Assembly (NCBI GenBank): GCA_022605955.1
Contig: JAKCOZ010000001.1
Span: 73,290,520-73,354,519, forward strand
DNA: 64,000 nt
From: Rallus limicola
Taxonomy: Eukaryota; Chordata; Aves; Gruiformes; Rallidae
Reading direction: 5' to 3'
The notes beneath the pieces are model-generated. The model made no database searches and was not told where the DNA came from. It saw nothing but the letters and a program-made list of their open reading frames with translations. Both the position numbers and the translations under genes were made by a program. How positions within the stretch are numbered: the first letter of the stretch is position 1; each line of letters starts with the position of its first letter. Below, piece after piece: positions 1 to 11,215 of the stretch.

Positions 1-3000
1 AAATACTCTATTCATGTGGTTCTCTGCATTTAATACAGGCATAAACACATGCAATGTGTGAGGCATGAATATGAGGCAGAGAAATCCTTCATTGTCTGTA
101 ATCGCTCAGACATCATCTGTGCTTTTATAACACATTTTCTTACACCTCAGGACGTTTCTGCTATTGGTGGCTTTGGGACTAGTATTTTGTCCAGAAGAGA
201 GGCAAAACCTATTCTAGGTCATTGCCTCCTCTCGGCCAGCGAGGGATGCTCTTGCACTAACAAGATATCCATGCAGGGGCTTTAATCTCATCCTCTCCTT
301 TCTTCACCACCTCTGTCTCCAGCATGTCCCTCCTCTCCCCTTCCAACCTCAGCCACTGTTGGCCTTCAGGCTAGATCTCCCAGTACAAGTAAGATAGAGC
401 TTCAAAAAAGATCCAATTTTTCAAGCATCCTACGTTTAATTTTAAATTCCTCATCTTAGCAATGGTCAGAATTCGTTCCAAAACCAGACAGAAAAGTGAA
501 GGAAAGGCAGATGTTTGTTAAAGCTATATTTAGGAAGCTGTTGCTTAAATGTGAAAATCGGTTATACTTTAACCATGAGTGAGAAGCACAAAAAGCACAT
601 TTTTTCCTCTATGCCTGTTTGCAGAACACTTTTCTTCACCTGCAGTAATGGTATGTTCCTTTATGCTCTGCCTCTACTTGGTTATCAGTAATGTTTTGTG
701 GGTCTAACAATGGTGCCTGTTTTCACAATACTTTGTGGAATAATGCCATCTATCCCCATGGATTCATTGGTTCACAAAGGTATTGGTGAAAGGTGGGATA
801 GATTTGCTCAACTTTCCAGCATAATATTCCTATTGTTCACTGCTAGGACATGCATAACAAATGGCCTTTAGTGTAAACAGCTCAGCCACTGAGCTTAGTG
901 ATTACTTTGAAGGGTCTGTTTGAGGTGAGTATTTCTAGTTCTTTGATATATGATTCATTAAACCCTCTCTATGTAAGTATTGTTTACAGTGCTTGCTGTG
1001 CTGGTGGCTTGCATCTGAGTACTTGTATTTAATTTGAAAGGTATTTTGCCTACACTTAGAAGAAGTCTTTAAGTGCCTAAACCAGTCTCACATTTTTCAT
1101 TCTAAACCATTGGCAGAGGAGTGGAAAGGAGCTGGGAGTTTCTTGTAACGAGAGAAATGACCTTTTGTCTCTACAGACTTCCCTTTGAACTCACTAACCT
1201 CCTGTCAAGAGAAAGCAAACAGTAGGATAATAGTCTCTTCTCAATTTCTTCAGCCTTTTGTCCTTCCCAAGATGCAAGCGTTAGCCTTACTCCTCAGTGC
1301 TTGCCTTGCTAATAGGAGGCAGAGCTCGGAAAGATAACTGCACAGGACTATCGTGGTCTAAGTTTATTATGTATCCTAAGTTCATATTAACTTTAGTGCT
1401 CCAACACCTGCACTGATCTAAATTATAGATTGCCATGTTTTTAATGGTTTATGATTACCCAGGCCCATTGCTTTTTCTCACAACCAAAACTCTCAGATCA
1501 CGATGGAGCTGTAACAACAGAAGAATCCATTTAATTGGTGCCTTGTTGAAATATACTCTTCTGTCTGTGGCACGATTGCTGTGGAGCAGAGCCTGCGCCA
1601 TTGATTTCATTCTCACCAATCAATGGGTAAATGGCATGCCTAGTCAGCTTAAAGTGGCACACTTGTTGTCCATATTTAATTCACAGTGGTTAACAACTAT
1701 GAATCAATGTCTGCTACAATAAACTCCTGTTAGCTTGGCCTTTACTTAGTTTCATGCGGCTACTTTACTTGACTACACCTTTAACTTTGCTGTCACTGGT
1801 TTTATAAGTTTAAAGGGTGGGTTGGTGTCTAGGATAGTGAGTAAAATAATAAATGAAAGGTGGAATGATTAAAGACAAAGGCTAGAAATGATGTGTTAAG
1901 AGTTCTAGTTCAGTTTATCTCTGTCATTCCCTGTGACCATGCTACTGGAAATAGATCTAAACTTGGTGCCCATACCTTCTGTACCACCTCTTCTGATCCT
2001 GAGTCTGAATTTAAGCCTGGCAGAATTAACTTCTGGAGGAGTCCTCTTGCTTGGGAAACCTTTTCTAGAGACAAAGTTTCTATACAAATTCTGGTATCAT
2101 TCCCCAGTTAAAGGAGTATATCCAGCTGCATGAGAGCTGAGAATATCCTCGCATCCTCTGAGATACAATTCCTAGAACAAGTCCATCATCTTCACTTAGA
2201 GCAAAGAGCCTTCTCCTCTACCTTGGATTAACACCATGTCTCTGTCTTCTTTCTTCTCCTCTGCATATGTGCCCTACAGGTGTTGATATGTGTGCAGGAT
2301 TTGAGGTCATTGAGCAGGAGGTATTTTCAGAGCGTGGATGAGAAGAAAATTGTATCTTGCACATTACATTGTTCTATCAGTCTCTAAACCAGGATTTATA
2401 ACCACTGAGTAGAAGGGGTGTCATAGGTTGAAAATATTGTTTAAGTGTTATATATTCTGCAGTACATCATAGATTTTAGTAAACTTGACTATTTCTTGAT
2501 TGATATGTTTGTTTTCTAGACAGACTACGTATGAGTACTTCTTTATGTTGCTCATATTAAATGAACATATTTGTATCTTTATGATAGCTTCCTCCCTCCC
2601 ACCCAAATTTTATTTTATCTCCTGAAACTTCTGAATAACTTTAAAAGTTCCATCTAGAAGTTAGATATTATTAATCCTATTTTTATATACCAGTATGAGC
2701 ACTTTTATTTTTATGACTTACTTGTACAACTGTACACAAAGGGTAACTTGGGAATAACCTGTTGAAGACTTGACTAGTAACTCCAGTACATCTGAAAAAT
2801 TTGTTAGCAGGGATTAGTTGCTTTCTGTAGGAAATGTTAGCCATACAGGGCACAGCATTTGTGGGAATATTCAGAAGATAAAACTGGGCGGGACGACCTT
2901 GTGCCTAGCATAAGCTGATTGTTTTCTGCCACAAAACCTGCAAATGTCTGAAGGCCTTTTGTAAGTTAAATCTCACATTTCATTGCTAACTTACATTGCT

Positions 3001-3410
3001 TACATTTCTGCTGAAGCTAACATGTGCTGGCATTGTTACACAGGCTGTACGTCTAAACTGGAGTGCATGGCCCATGTACACGCCACAACTGGGACACGGT
3101 GTGACCCTGCATTTGAGACCTGTCACCTGTAAGTGAGCATGCCAGTGGCCACTGGACTATCCTCATTTATTCATCATGCTGGAGTGTTTCTTTTTTCCTA
3201 CAGCCATGATTCTGGGACATTCCAGTGCCCTGAATTAATACAGTGTGGATAAAACTGTACTAGGCAGGTTTCCAGGTTGCTTCACCTCTGTAGAGGTGTT
3301 AATATTTTTATAGCCAGAATTAGTTGAAACAGGTCAGGCAACATTTTTGTCACTGGAGCACACCTAAATTCCTGGAAATGCAGAGGCTTCCCAAGGGTGA
3401 ACTGCAAATT
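1..3410. other. Single-copy AT-rich non-coding DNA
   Basis: I see no gene, repeat family or RNA gene here. Open frames are short and overlap on both strands, for example around 1893-2133, which is what chance gives. A small inverted repeat lies at 1598-1605 and 1619-1626 (CCATTGAT and ATCAATGG, 13-base loop). Another lies at 3283-3298 (CACCTCT and AGAGGTG, 2-base loop). Neither has a known role. Confidence 0.7.
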
Positions 3411-3597
3411 CTAATGAAACACAGATAAGATTCTGACTTGGATGTCTTTCCAGGATTTTTTTCCTTTTCTTAATTTTGCCATTTCTGCACTGTGTTCCTC
3501 ACCAATCTGCCTCTGAGTCAGGAATTCCAGGCTTTCTAGGATCTGCAACTCCTCCTCATAGAGAAGTATATGATTTATCTCAGGTTTTGTTTCAAAT
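3411..3597 (-). CDS. Possible coding exon, unrecognised (minus strand)
   Basis: On the minus strand a pyrimidine-rich stretch (TTTCTTTTTTGCACAG) ends at 3598 and looks like a good 3' splice site. It is followed by an open frame that runs to a stop at 3411. The frame is rich in Glu, Lys, Leu and Gln, with a segment EEELQILESLEFLTQRQIGEE that could form an amphipathic helix or coiled coil. Codon choice (GAG GAG GAG TTG CAG ATC CTA GAA) looks more like a vertebrate exon than the surrounding AT-rich DNA. A possible 5' splice site, TTG|GTGAGG, lies with its GT at 3502-3501, so an internal exon would be 3503-3597 (95 bases, entering on the last base of a codon). If that site is not used, the frame could be a terminal exon ending at 3411. 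I do not recognise the protein. No partner exons were identified, so this may equally be a lucky open frame. Confidence 0.25.
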
Positions 3598-4790
3598 CTG
3601 TGCAAAAAAGAAATGTTGAGTTCTCAAATCCTACATGAACCAGACTTACTTTTCTCTGGTCATCTTGAATTGCTACTCTTCATAGGCAGAATGCATGTTT
3701 CTCAGTGCTGTTGAAACGAAGGTTGGGATGCAAAAACATGACTGTGAATAGTCCAGTAGTATGTAGCTGTGTAGCTGTAACACCGAGAAACTCAGTATTT
3801 CATTCCTTATCATGTCACAGCCTCTGGGTGCACAGCTGAAGTCTGTTCTAAAGAGCTTGCAGAAGTTTAAAGCAAGAGTAGGGGACATACCTAAGTCAGG
3901 TGGACACAACAGTTGTTTTAGAATTACCACAGAGTAAAAAATGTATAGAAAATATTTGTTACTGATAGAAGTCCACAGCATAATTATTGTTCATTAAATA
4001 TTTATATGGCCTGTGCTGTGCAGTTTTCTCTGGCTTCTGGGTTAGTATGTACATAAGCGCTGAATGTACATCTAGATAATTCCTGTTCATCAGCTACTGT
4101 GCCCATTTTACTGGAAGGAGAGATGTTATGGCATGTACAAAGAATCAGAACAGTATATAACATCCAAGACTTGGAGCTTCTTGTTCTTCCACCCCCTTAA
4201 GGGACATTTGCTTTTTGTTTTCATGTTCAGTTGGCCAGGAACACTCAAACGCACCTACACTGCTGACTGCCAGTGTTAGTAGGCAACAGCAAAGTTGATG
4301 ATCCTTCTCGTGATCATCAGTAATAGACTGATGAGCTCTAGAGCTCCGCTTACTAAGAGAGGAAATACAGTTGTCAGTGTTGGGTTTCATCAAGTCTGTG
4401 GGGGCAGCAGGGTCCCATCATTCTGTGGTTTGTTCTGAGTGCAGAATAGGTCCCATATCTATTCTGTGATGGCCTATGGTGGGAAGAGATTGGTGCTTGA
4501 TGCCCTTGGTAGGCCTTGATAACCCTGGGGACTTCCTGCAGTGTTTGTATTACCAATGGTTTTGTGTCTGCAGTTCCCTTCTACTGCCAGAAAAGAGAAG
4601 TCATCTTGTTCCCCTGCAAATGATAAATCAGAACCTGTCTCTATGGTGGTTTGTGTCATTCTTTTACTTTACTTTTCCATAGCTTTCCTTTTTATTTTTG
4701 TTTTGCTACCACTGAATAATATGCAGCCCCACAGCTCTGGCACAGAGAACCTGATGAAAGTGAACATATAAGAAAAATATTAGTGGCTGC
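3598..4790. other. Non-coding DNA, nothing recognised
   Basis: No gene or repeat family is visible. A perfect 14-bp palindrome, GAGCTCTAGAGCTC, lies at 4333-4346. Open frames here overlap on opposite strands and show no domain or splice context. Confidence 0.65.
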
Positions 4791-4794
4791 ACTC

Positions 4795-4872
4795 TTCATT
4801 GCAGAGGTAATGGCCATTGACATTAATGGGAATTATGCATGTGTGGAAGAGGAGTATGGCCCCTTTACTTAA
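4795..4872. repeat. Ancient amniote foldback repeat, fragment
   Basis: The core GGCCATTGACATTAATGGGA is a decayed form of a CCCATTGACTTCAATGGG palindrome, which I know as the centre of old interspersed repeats shared by turtles, crocodilians and birds. The family name is not certain. The flanks (TTATGCATGTGTG, then ATGGCCCCTTT) fit the same kind of element. The edges are approximate. Confidence 0.4.
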
Positions 4873-5975
4873 TAGAGCCCTTAATATGTTTTAGTGAGCC
4901 ATGGTGGTGTTCTAAATATCATGAAACCCAAAGGAGACAGAGAAAACAGCCTCTGGCACTGATGAGCTGGATTCATTGCTCTGAGGTGGATGGCTTTTCA
5001 GGAATATCCCAGTTTCTCCTCTGGAAATCGTTCTGTGTGCACTATTCATTGACATGAAAGAGGAAAAGGTGAGGAGGGTGGACAGAAAATGGGGACAGGA
5101 AATAGAGAGCAATCCAAGTTGTCAGATGTCAGACTGTCACATAAATACATAAAAGTCTGAAACTCAGCATTAGACTCACACACACGCACACATATGTAAT
5201 TTTACCCATACAATATTTTTGTCTGCCTTTTATTATAATTCTGGTCTAGCCCTGCTTTACACTATGTTCTGTTTTATGAAAGTAAAATGTGAAAATCTAC
5301 TGATAAGCCAAAATAATAAAAACTTTATGGCATGTCAGGGCTATTTTTTTATTATTATTTTTTAACCTTGATCGTGTTATAATAGTGAACATATGTATCC
5401 TTGGCCTTAATCACCTTGTCGAGTTAAAGTGTATATTCAACTTCATTTACATGACATATGATCTAATGCTGGAGAACAACAATACCATTGTAGTGCTAAT
5501 TGAAAACTGTGAGCTGAGAGCCAGAAGAAACCACTGGTCTGATTGCTGAGGGTCCCAGGGAAAGGGATTTATTCCCACACCTGCAGTTGGTCCATAACAC
5601 TAACATTGTTACCAACATCTGGGTCTAATCAGCACAGAGGCCTTGATATGCTGCTCCTGTGGCACATAAATTTAGCATTATATTCATTTTAAAGGCCCCC
5701 TCTTTCAGTTTTTTAAGGACAAGATAGATTCATGGCTCCACAGAGTCTAACAAAGTAGAAACCACAAACAGAGTAAGTTACTGCCAGGTTTCTTAGACCA
5801 TACCTACCTAGTATATGCCACTTAAATAATGGAATTTTATGCTCAGTTCTGGTTTTCAAAAATGCATCTCCATAGAATGCAAAGTTCAGCTGAAAAACTA
5901 TGTTTAAGGTAAAAAGCAAACACACTTTGCCAATCTGCATATATCAGATTTTACTGTGACATCTGAGCTATATCA
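4873..5975. other. AT-rich non-coding DNA
   Basis: No gene is seen. A short CA-rich stretch lies at about 5176-5196, and T/A-rich runs lie around 5345-5365. The open frames at 4912-5112 and 5713-5940 on the minus strand are short and have no recognisable domain. Confidence 0.65.
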
Positions 5976-6395
5976 ACTGGAGGGATGGCTGCAGAGCCAG
6001 GGACGGTCCCAGCGGTTCACAGGAAAAAGCAAAGCTCTGCTTGGATGGGTGTCCGACCCCAGACCCAGCTGCCCTTGTGAGAGTGGGTACGATGGTCTTT
6101 TCAAATGGTGCTCCTGCTTCAGCACAGGGCAGACAGTCCTGTCCAAGGTTTGGATCTCAGCCTCGCCTTTACGGCCGAAGGAACACCGTCTCTTGGTACT
6201 GCCTCCCTGTGCGTGGCCTCGTGCACGTACGAGGCAGCGGGGAGCTCAAAGGCAAGGTGGTGCTGGGACACCCATGGGGGCTCAGCTGGGTGCTGCATGG
6301 TTTACTCCTTCCATACATGATAACCTGTGGTGCTCTTGAGCTGCACGAGAGTGTCTTGTGCACAGGGTGCTGCGCTAGCAAGGGAGAAAACTGAG
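5976..6395. other. GC-rich, CpG-containing patch without a recognised gene
   Basis: This patch stands out from the AT-rich surroundings by GC content and several CpGs. Open frames cross it in several frames on both strands, the longest being 127 codons ending at 6339. That is expected where stop codons (TAA, TAG, TGA) are rare because of composition, so I do not call any of them genes. A CpG-bearing inverted repeat sits inside it at 6216-6235. It could be a small orphan CpG-rich regulatory patch or an unrecognised GC-rich repeat. Confidence 0.35.
6216..6235. repeat. CpG-rich inverted repeat
   Basis: The arms GCCTCGT (6216-6222) and ACGAGGC (6229-6235) are perfect reverse complements around a six-base GCACGT spacer. 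Three CpGs fall within 20 bases. No function is known. Confidence 0.6.
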
Positions 6396-6884
6396 TCTCT
6401 CTTGGGAGTCGCTTTCTGTGATTTATGCTTGAAAATGTGCCATTCCTTACTTTGCTGAGTCTTAAAGTAGTCTGGCCTTGCAGGCTACTGTGAAGCTAAA
6501 CCCTCATTCATAAAGGTGATGAAAGTATTGAGAGTGAATGGAAATTGTGTATATAGAGAAAAAAAAGTAGGACTGAAAGCCAGGCTGCCTAGGCCAAAAA
6601 GCAAAATTCTTCATTTGTTGAGGATAACCAGTGATTATTTTTGCTAATGCATCCCTTGGCTGTCTCTGCAACTATCTAGCTAACTGGCTGTTCGCCTTTG
6701 TGTCTTCATGTATTTTCCTGGAAAGCCTATACAAACAATGGGACAGGCATGGACACCGAAGGCAGATATGTTTTTCTTATATTTTTTCAATATCTACATA
6801 TCTTTAATATCGCTAAATGGTGAGTATAATTACACAGAGAAATTTTGCTAGCAGATCCAGAAATTCATGACTGTTGATCGTACC

Positions 6885-6972
6885 TCTGGCACTGATCTTT
6901 TGTAGCAGCAGGCAGTTCATTTAACTGTTGCTTCTCCTACCTACTGTGCCTTTTGGGGATAAATAATGGTAT
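6885..6972 (+). repeat. MIR-like SINE fragment, very degraded
   Basis: The order CTCTGGCACTGA, a spacer with AGTTCATTTAACTGTTGCTTCTC, then TGTGCCTTTTGGGGATAAATAATGG follows the middle of a plus-strand MIR (CTCTGCCACTTA, GCAAGTCACTTAACCTCTCTG, TGCCTCAGTTT, GGGGATAATAATA). The match is by eye, has many mismatches and could be chance. Confidence 0.35.
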
Positions 6973-7311
6973 AGAGGACTGTTTACCTAAGGTTTCAAGT
7001 TAGAAAAATGCCACAGGGGCATAACAGAGGCTTAACACCGTACCACTGATTGGAGTGTAATTACATCAGTTGGCTGAAATGTAGGGTTTCATCTTGGTCA
7101 CTCTACTGTCAAGAAAAAATGTCTATTTCATGAAAAAGCATGTTTATTGTGAAGGCACAAAATGCATAGTTTTATAACCTCCACAGCCTTCTCAGTACCA
7201 GCAGGATGGTGGAAGAGAGAGGAATTTCCTTTTTATTACTAATAACTCCAGGTGGACTTTTTAAACTGAGGAGTCATAACTTAAGACCAGAAGACGTCAG
7301 TGGAGATATTA
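6973..7311. other. Non-coding DNA
   Basis: No gene or clear repeat is seen in this short stretch. Confidence 0.6.
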
Positions 7312-7376
7312 ACACACTGAACCAGATTCTCAGCTGCTATAAATTGAGGCAACGCTGTTAATTTTGATAGAACTAC
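7312..7376. repeat. Ancient amniote foldback repeat, half copy
   Basis: The stretch ACCAGATTCTCAGCTGCTAT followed by AAATTGAGG resembles the start of an old repeat with ends like CCAGATTCTCAGCTGGTGTAAAT, which is frequent in reptile and bird DNA. Only one half is recognisable. The family name is uncertain. Confidence 0.4.
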
Positions 7377-7539
7377 ATTTCACCCCACTTGAGAAGGTGC
7401 GTTATTTACGGTATGACTGCAAAATCTGTCACTTGATTTACCATAGAAATGTGTTCTGGCACTAGCAAATGGTTTTGGTAGTATGCCAGTTTGCTGGCTT
7501 TGAAGGATTTCCAGTAGCCAAAGGGGAATTTTAGCACCC

Positions 7540-7770
7540 AACATTGCCCTACCCCCGTGCTCCATTTCCTCAGGTCCACAGATTTGTCCCGTTTCGCTTG
7601 CAGCTGCATCGATCCATTGTCAGCTCTGCTGTGGTTTGGCAGGGTGCTGTGACCCTGCGTGCCTGGAGCCTGCGGGGCTGCCGAGCCTCACCTAGCGCGC
7701 TCAGCAAGAGCTGCACTCGCGGGGGTCAGGGGCGGTGTTCAGAGGAAAACCGCAGGGTAGGATCATTAGA
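7540..7770. other. Second GC-rich patch
   Basis: Around 7610-7745 the sequence becomes GC-rich with CpGs (CTAGCGCGCTCAGC, CTCGCGGGGGTC), in contrast to its surroundings. An open frame of 91 codons crosses it (7544-7819, plus) but shows no family features. It may be a small CpG-rich regulatory patch or an unmapped exon of a non-coding RNA. No splice or promoter signal decides this. Confidence 0.3.
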
Positions 7771-10089
7771 GATGTTCCATTTCTGCTCCTCCTCATTCTT
7801 ATTTCATTTGCTGCTGTGAGACTGAATGCCTGCTGTACCGTTTTTCTGTACTCCCGACCAACTTTGTGACCAGAATGAGAAATTTGAATTTTAATACTTG
7901 TGGTCTAACCACAGATTCCACACGCAGGAATACCTCCCACGCTGCCCATGGGAGATGCAAGGCAGGAAGAAAGGACGTTGGGGTACCTCGCTCTTTGTGT
8001 AAAAGGCTCGATCTCTGCAGACATTTTGGCTTTTATAACTTCTTTGCATTACTGTGTTTTTGAAAATGCAACTTGAATGAATGAAAAGTTACTTACTCTA
8101 GTAATTCATTAGCCAATTATTAGAAATAATAACTCCTAAGTTGCAAAGTTAACCAAACCGGAAAGGTCAGAGCAATGCAGTTTGCTAGTGTGGCTGTATG
8201 AATGCCACACCTGAGCCACACGGAAATCTCAAGTGGTAAAACCAGCATCATCACACAGCCAGGTCACATAACTGTACGGCCACTGCATGGTCATCATAGA
8301 GCCCAGCCTTGTATTTACAGGCACATTATTGAAAGGCTGTCTTATCTGACTTCATTGTATATTCTTCATGATGGTGCAAGTAAGATACAACAGCTGCATT
8401 ACAGAAATTTTGAAAAATAACCAGACTGTGGAGAAGGTATCTCATGTCATTCTATGTATTTGAATCAAAGTGCAATTGGTGGTGTGTTACAAGTAGGAAA
8501 AACCTGAGTTAAGTGAATGATATTGGAACAATCTGATCGTTCAATAATATTTATTCTAAAGTGTGAAATGGAAAAATACAATTAAATACAGATATGTTAT
8601 TATTTTAATCATAATATCTTACTGCATTTTATCTAGTTCCTCGTAATGTGATACCAGCACATCTAATGAGCTGTTTAGGGTATTTTTGCATTTCAAAGCA
8701 TGACCTCCTAAAAATTAGGATATTTCTTTCATCCGGGATCATTTTGCTGAAAAGCACCCAGCTTTTCAAATATTAACATATATTTGATGTGGAAAGGGAC
8801 ATCGGACATATCACAACAAATGAAATTGATTTTAAAATGCATCCATAAAATGAAGAATGATTCACAAATATTCTGATACTGTCTCAAGGCACTTGTGATG
8901 GCAGTCTACAGCTCAGCCTCAGTACTGCAAGTCATAATATGAAAGTCTGCTAGGCACAGTAACATACCCACATAGTGCCGATTCCAGACCTGAAGACATT
9001 TCTCTGAGGTGTTTTCTAGAAATCCTTTTTAAAAAAAAAAAAATAAAAATCATTATCATTAAATTGTACAACCATTTTTTTTCTCTTTATAAATCATTCT
9101 CAAGGTGAGGCTAGTTTTTGTGCCTGGTTGCTACGTGCAATCAGTGTAGAAAAGTTAATATGAAGAAATATCTGACTATTCCTAAGTTGTATATCTCAGT
9201 TACTCGGTATGGTCAGGTCTTCAAAAGGAACTGGAATCATTGCAGAAATGTTGCTGGTTTGTATATATCATCCTTTGAAACAGGAACTTGCTGCTGTCAC
9301 CTATTTGCCCTTGAAGATCAGAGCCTCTGTTGTGCACAACTCTGATGATTCACGTAAAACACATGCTTTGGCTTTTTAACCCTCAGTGGATGACGGAAAC
9401 ATTTTAAGCATCAAAGTCAGGAACAGGAACAAAAAAAAGGAGTGAAGTTTGAATATCCAAGTAAGGCACTCAGCTCTTGCTAAATACTGGGATGCTGAGG
9501 CACTCAGTTCCTCTCAATTTATGAAAATCCTAGTTACAATACTGATTATTGCAATGGGCCATTTTTAGACTCCAAACATTAGTGCAAAGAAAAGCAAATA
9601 ACAAAAATTTTAGAAGTAAATGTTAAGAGCTATGCGTATAAGCCTCCTTCAAATATTCAAATTCATGTTCAGACACAGTTTTTGCAGGTATTTTCCCACT
9701 CCTAAACTCTTCATAAAAGGGATATCTATATCTATGTCCATTCTGGTTTGAAATATTATAAAATTATTGCACTGCGTACCACTATTTTATTAACCACAGC
9801 GATACTTTTCCCTGAGTATTCCAACAGGGTTTTTTTAATACAGAAAATGACAAATTGTCTTAATTTGCAGTGTCAGTCATCTTCAAAATCTTAAGCTTTC
9901 AAACCAAGCAGATGATTAAAGGCTGAAAGACCATAATGAATCAGATCTGCACTATATGACTTTTGCATTCCTCCCTTAGATTTGTGTATAATGTATAAAT
10001 GATGGCTGATCTAATATATTGATAGGAGCAGAAGAAAGCAAATATTTCCATGTGATAATAATTCTTAGATGTGTTTCGCAGGACCTCAA
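7771..10089. other. AT-rich non-coding DNA
   Basis: No gene is seen. An A-rich run lies at about 9031-9048. The part at 8600-8880 is noted separately as a possible conserved element. Confidence 0.6.
8600..8880. promoter_or_regulatory. Possible conserved non-coding element
   Basis: This AT-rich stretch has homeodomain-type ATTA/TAAT cores, an intact-looking motif-dense texture (CATCTAATGAGCTGTTTAGG, ATTTTTGCATTTCAAAGCATG) and a small palindrome CCTAAAAATTAGG at 8707-8719. No repeat family is visible. The call is an impression from composition only; conservation was not measured. Confidence 0.2.
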
Positions 10090-10790
10090 AGAGCCCATGC
10101 ATCAGAACTCTCATTAGGGTGGATTATAGCAAATGTTGCATGCTTTTATTGCCAGCTTATTACGTAGCAGTTTTACTTGCGTCATATGCTTAATTACCAC
10201 ATTAAATCATGGTTTCTAAACATCAGTTCACAGCAGGATCCTTCTCTGAAACCTTATCATTTTTTTTTTCTTGGGCAATGTAACCAATAGCAAAAAGGTT
10301 TCCTCCTTTTCCCTTTGTAATCTAAATTCCAATTTTGTGATGGTAATACTATCCCTGCCTAGTGCAGCGATTCACTACTTACAAGAGTGCAGAAGGAAAA
10401 GTCCTTTTTTTTTTACTTTTCCCTTGAATGTGCATATTCCTGGTGGAGCTTAAAAACTTCCATAAATCAATAAAGTAATTGCTGCATAATGACCTATTGC
10501 TGGTGAGCGTGCCCAGAATGATGTCATTGGGGGGTAATGGAGCTACTGAATCAAAAAAATGGCAGCTGTTTCCAATTTATTTGAGAGTCAGTTGGACAGA
10601 AAATTAAATAAACACATAGACAAGCAGGACAAGGGCAAGTCCTTGCATTATTCTTATGATAGTTTTAATTCAATCGCAGAAGTCAGCAGGCAGCTGATAT
10701 TGTGGCCCAGAGTTTCAGTAATTGCCTGTCTCCTATCTCAGTCAGACTGCACATGCTCATTTCATCATTTTAAGCTTTTGTGACTCGGAT
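10090..10790. promoter_or_regulatory. Candidate enhancer-like conserved region, part 1
   Basis: The stretch is free of recognisable repeats and rich in motifs that developmental enhancers use: ATTA/TAAT homeodomain cores (TGCTTAATTACCACATTAAA near 10188), a CAGCTG E-box in ATGGCAGCTGTTTCC near 10560, a second CAGCTG near 10692, and GCATAATGACC near 10483. Pyrimidine and purine runs at 10261-10270, 10406-10414 and 10789-10802 separate sub-blocks. No coding frame is credible. The role is inferred; no alignment was available. Confidence 0.3.
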
Positions 10791-11215
10791 TAAAAAAAAA
10801 AAGACCAATGAAACAAAGATGAAACTTAGTTCTTTTTTCTCCCCTCCTCCCCCCTCCCTTTGCAGCATAGCAGGCTATCTAGGAGATGTATTAATAGAGA
10901 GAATTTTTCATTTCTTCCTCCATCTGCCTCTATGGGGCCTCTACCCTCCTTTCCCTAGGATACGAAGGAGAGTTTTCCTTTTTTTTAATCACTCGTATGT
11001 CCTTTGGGAAGCCCCCTAAAGTTTCATATTCGCTGGGGAGAAAAAAAATGCCACCCGGCTTCACACTCTCTTCTCCGCTGTGAATAACAGCTTTGATGTG
11101 CTCCTTTGAAGTTGCTGGCTCGAGGCTGCATTAGAAAAGCATCAAATGCAGCCTTAGCACTGCATGTGGAAGCTGGTAGCATGTAGTGTTTGCACACCGG
11201 ACTTGGGGGCACCCA
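10791..11215. promoter_or_regulatory. Candidate enhancer-like region with TCF/LEF-like motifs, part 2
   Basis: Three sites like the TCF/LEF consensus (CTTTGAT/A and its reverse complement) fall in under 60 bases: CTTTGATG at 11091, CCTTTGAAG at 11103 and CATCAAATG at 11140. The surrounding block from about 11070 to 11200 is locally GC-balanced and repeat-free, with the look of a conserved element. The motifs are directly visible. Their use by a factor is inference. Confidence 0.3.
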
